A DNA stretch of 7,209 nucleotides from Lachnospiraceae bacterium (lineage in GTDB: Bacteria; Bacillota; Clostridia; Lachnospirales; Lachnospiraceae): assembly GCA_024691065.1 (NCBI GenBank), contig JAILOA010000453.1, positions 1 through 7,209 of the forward strand. Direction: 5' to 3'. Below are positions 6,305 through 7,209 of this stretch, piece after piece. The notes under the pieces were generated by a model. That model saw only the letters and a list, made by a program, of their open reading frames with translations, was not told the origin of the DNA and did no database searches. Within the stretch, counting starts at the first letter, position 1; each line of letters starts with the position of its first letter. The translations under genes and the position numbers were made by a program.

Positions 6305-6340
6305 GTTTAAAGGATTTATAGTAATAAAGGGGATTAAATA

Positions 6341-7209
6341 ATGCCAAATAACAATAGAGATGGCAAGCTTAAATGTTCATTTTGCGGAAAGAATGAGAAG
6401 CAGGTAAGGAGGCTTATTTCCGGACCTGAAGGAATATATATCTGTGATGAATGTGTTGATTTATGTAATGAAATCCTTGAAGATAATCTTAGAGAAGATT
6501 TAGGCTACGAGGATAACGAATTGGAAATAAATCTTCTTAAACCAAAGCAGATAAGAGAATTCCTGGATTCTTATGTCATAGGTCAGGATGAAGCTAAAAA
6601 AGTTTTATCGGTAGCGGTTTATAATCATTATAAGAGGATACTTTCAAATAAGAATATCGATGTTGAACTTCAAAAGAGTAATATCCTTATGGTTGGACCT
6701 ACCGGTTCGGGTAAAACTTATCTGGCACAATCGCTTGCAAAGGTTTTAAATGTTCCGTTTGCGATTGCGGATGCTACAACGCTCACTGAGGCGGGTTATG
6801 TAGGTGAAGATGTTGAAAATATACTATTGAAGGTTATTCAGGCAGCGGATTATGATATAGAACGAGCTGAAATCGGAATAATCTACATAGATGAGATAGA
6901 TAAGATTACTAAAAAGAGTGAAAATGTATCGGTTACAAGGGATGTATCCGGTGAAGGTGTTCAGCAGGCACTTTTAAAGATTCTTGAAGGAACAATTGCT
7001 TCAGTGCCTCCACAGGGTGGAAGAAAACATCCTCATCAGGAATTGATACAAATTGATACTTCTAATATACTCTTTATTTGCGGTGGTGCATTTGATGGTC
7101 TCGAGAAGATTATCGGTAACAGAATAGGCCGTAAAGGTATCGGTTTTAACGCAGACCTTGGTACCGAGAATGAAGAGGATATCGGAAAAGTTTTGAAGCA
7201 GGTCAGTCC
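6341..7209 (+). CDS. clpX: ATP-dependent Clp protease ATP-binding subunit ClpX, 3'-truncated by window edge
   Basis: ClpX is the AAA+ unfoldase that recognises substrates, unfolds them and threads them into ClpP. The first 289 residues are visible and the frame runs open to the window end. The N-terminal zinc-binding dimerisation domain has Cys12/Cys15 and Cys35/Cys38. The AAA+ domain shows Walker A GPTGSGKT (119-126), pore loop GYVG (152-155), Walker B IYIDEID (181-187, catalytic Glu185), the RKH loop (228-230) and the IGF loop (267-269) that docks into ClpP. The sensor and C-terminal small domain lie mostly beyond the window. AAAGGGG lies 7 nt before the ATG. No convincing separate promoter is seen in the 213-nt gap, so transcription with clpP, through the long hairpin, is the simplest reading. 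Confidence 0.97.
   Translation, partial: MPNNNRDGKLKCSFCGKNEKQVRRLISGPEGIYICDECVDLCNEILEDNLREDLGYEDNELEINLLKPKQIREFLDSYVIGQDEAKKVLSVAVYNHYKRILSNKNIDVELQKSNILMVGPTGSGKTYLAQSLAKVLNVPFAIADATTLTEAGYVGEDVENILLKVIQAADYDIERAEIGIIYIDEIDKITKKSENVSVTRDVSGEGVQQALLKILEGTIASVPPQGGRKHPHQELIQIDTSNILFICGGAFDGLEKIIGNRIGRKGIGFNADLGTENEEDIGKVLKQVS

Overview
The window looks like an ordinary chromosomal stretch from an AT-rich Gram-positive anaerobe of the class Clostridia, most likely family Lachnospiraceae. This rests on the strong AT bias, the Shine-Dalgarno sites (AGGAGG, GGAGG), the tig-clpP-clpX gene order, a CotH-type protein with a lysine-rich tail, and an aldo/keto reductase fused to a ferredoxin-like domain. 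The assignment is an inference from gene content; no rRNA is present.

Layout: (1) 1-1891, plus strand, the 3' part of a large secreted CotH-family gene whose beginning lies outside the window. (2) 1991-2026, a perfect 15-bp hairpin that can terminate both this gene and the convergent small XRE-type regulator gene (2049-2348, minus strand). (3) 2349-2824, a gene-free AT-rich stretch. It holds the regulator's promoter with a palindromic candidate operator, an opposing plus-strand promoter that overlaps it, and a possible small-RNA unit ending in a hairpin plus T7 tract. The promoter of the next gene follows. (4) 2825-4006, an aldo/keto reductase with two C-terminal 4Fe-4S motifs. (5) 4100-5389 tig (trigger factor), 5528-6127 clpP and 6341-7209 clpX (cut by the window end).

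The last three genes form a protein quality-control cluster. Trigger factor chaperones nascent chains at the ribosome. ClpX unfolds tagged or misfolded substrates and feeds them to the ClpP chamber. The ClpX IGF loop and the complete ClpP catalytic triad are both intact. No CIRCE or CtsR operator is visible, so heat-shock control of the usual Bacillus type is not supported here.

The genes belong to well-known families. The less ordinary signals are non-coding. A nearly continuous imperfect hairpin of about 154 nt fills most of the clpP-clpX gap. A structured leader precedes clpP. A candidate sRNA unit lies between the regulator and the reductase. I see no convincing evidence of a wholly new multi-gene system.
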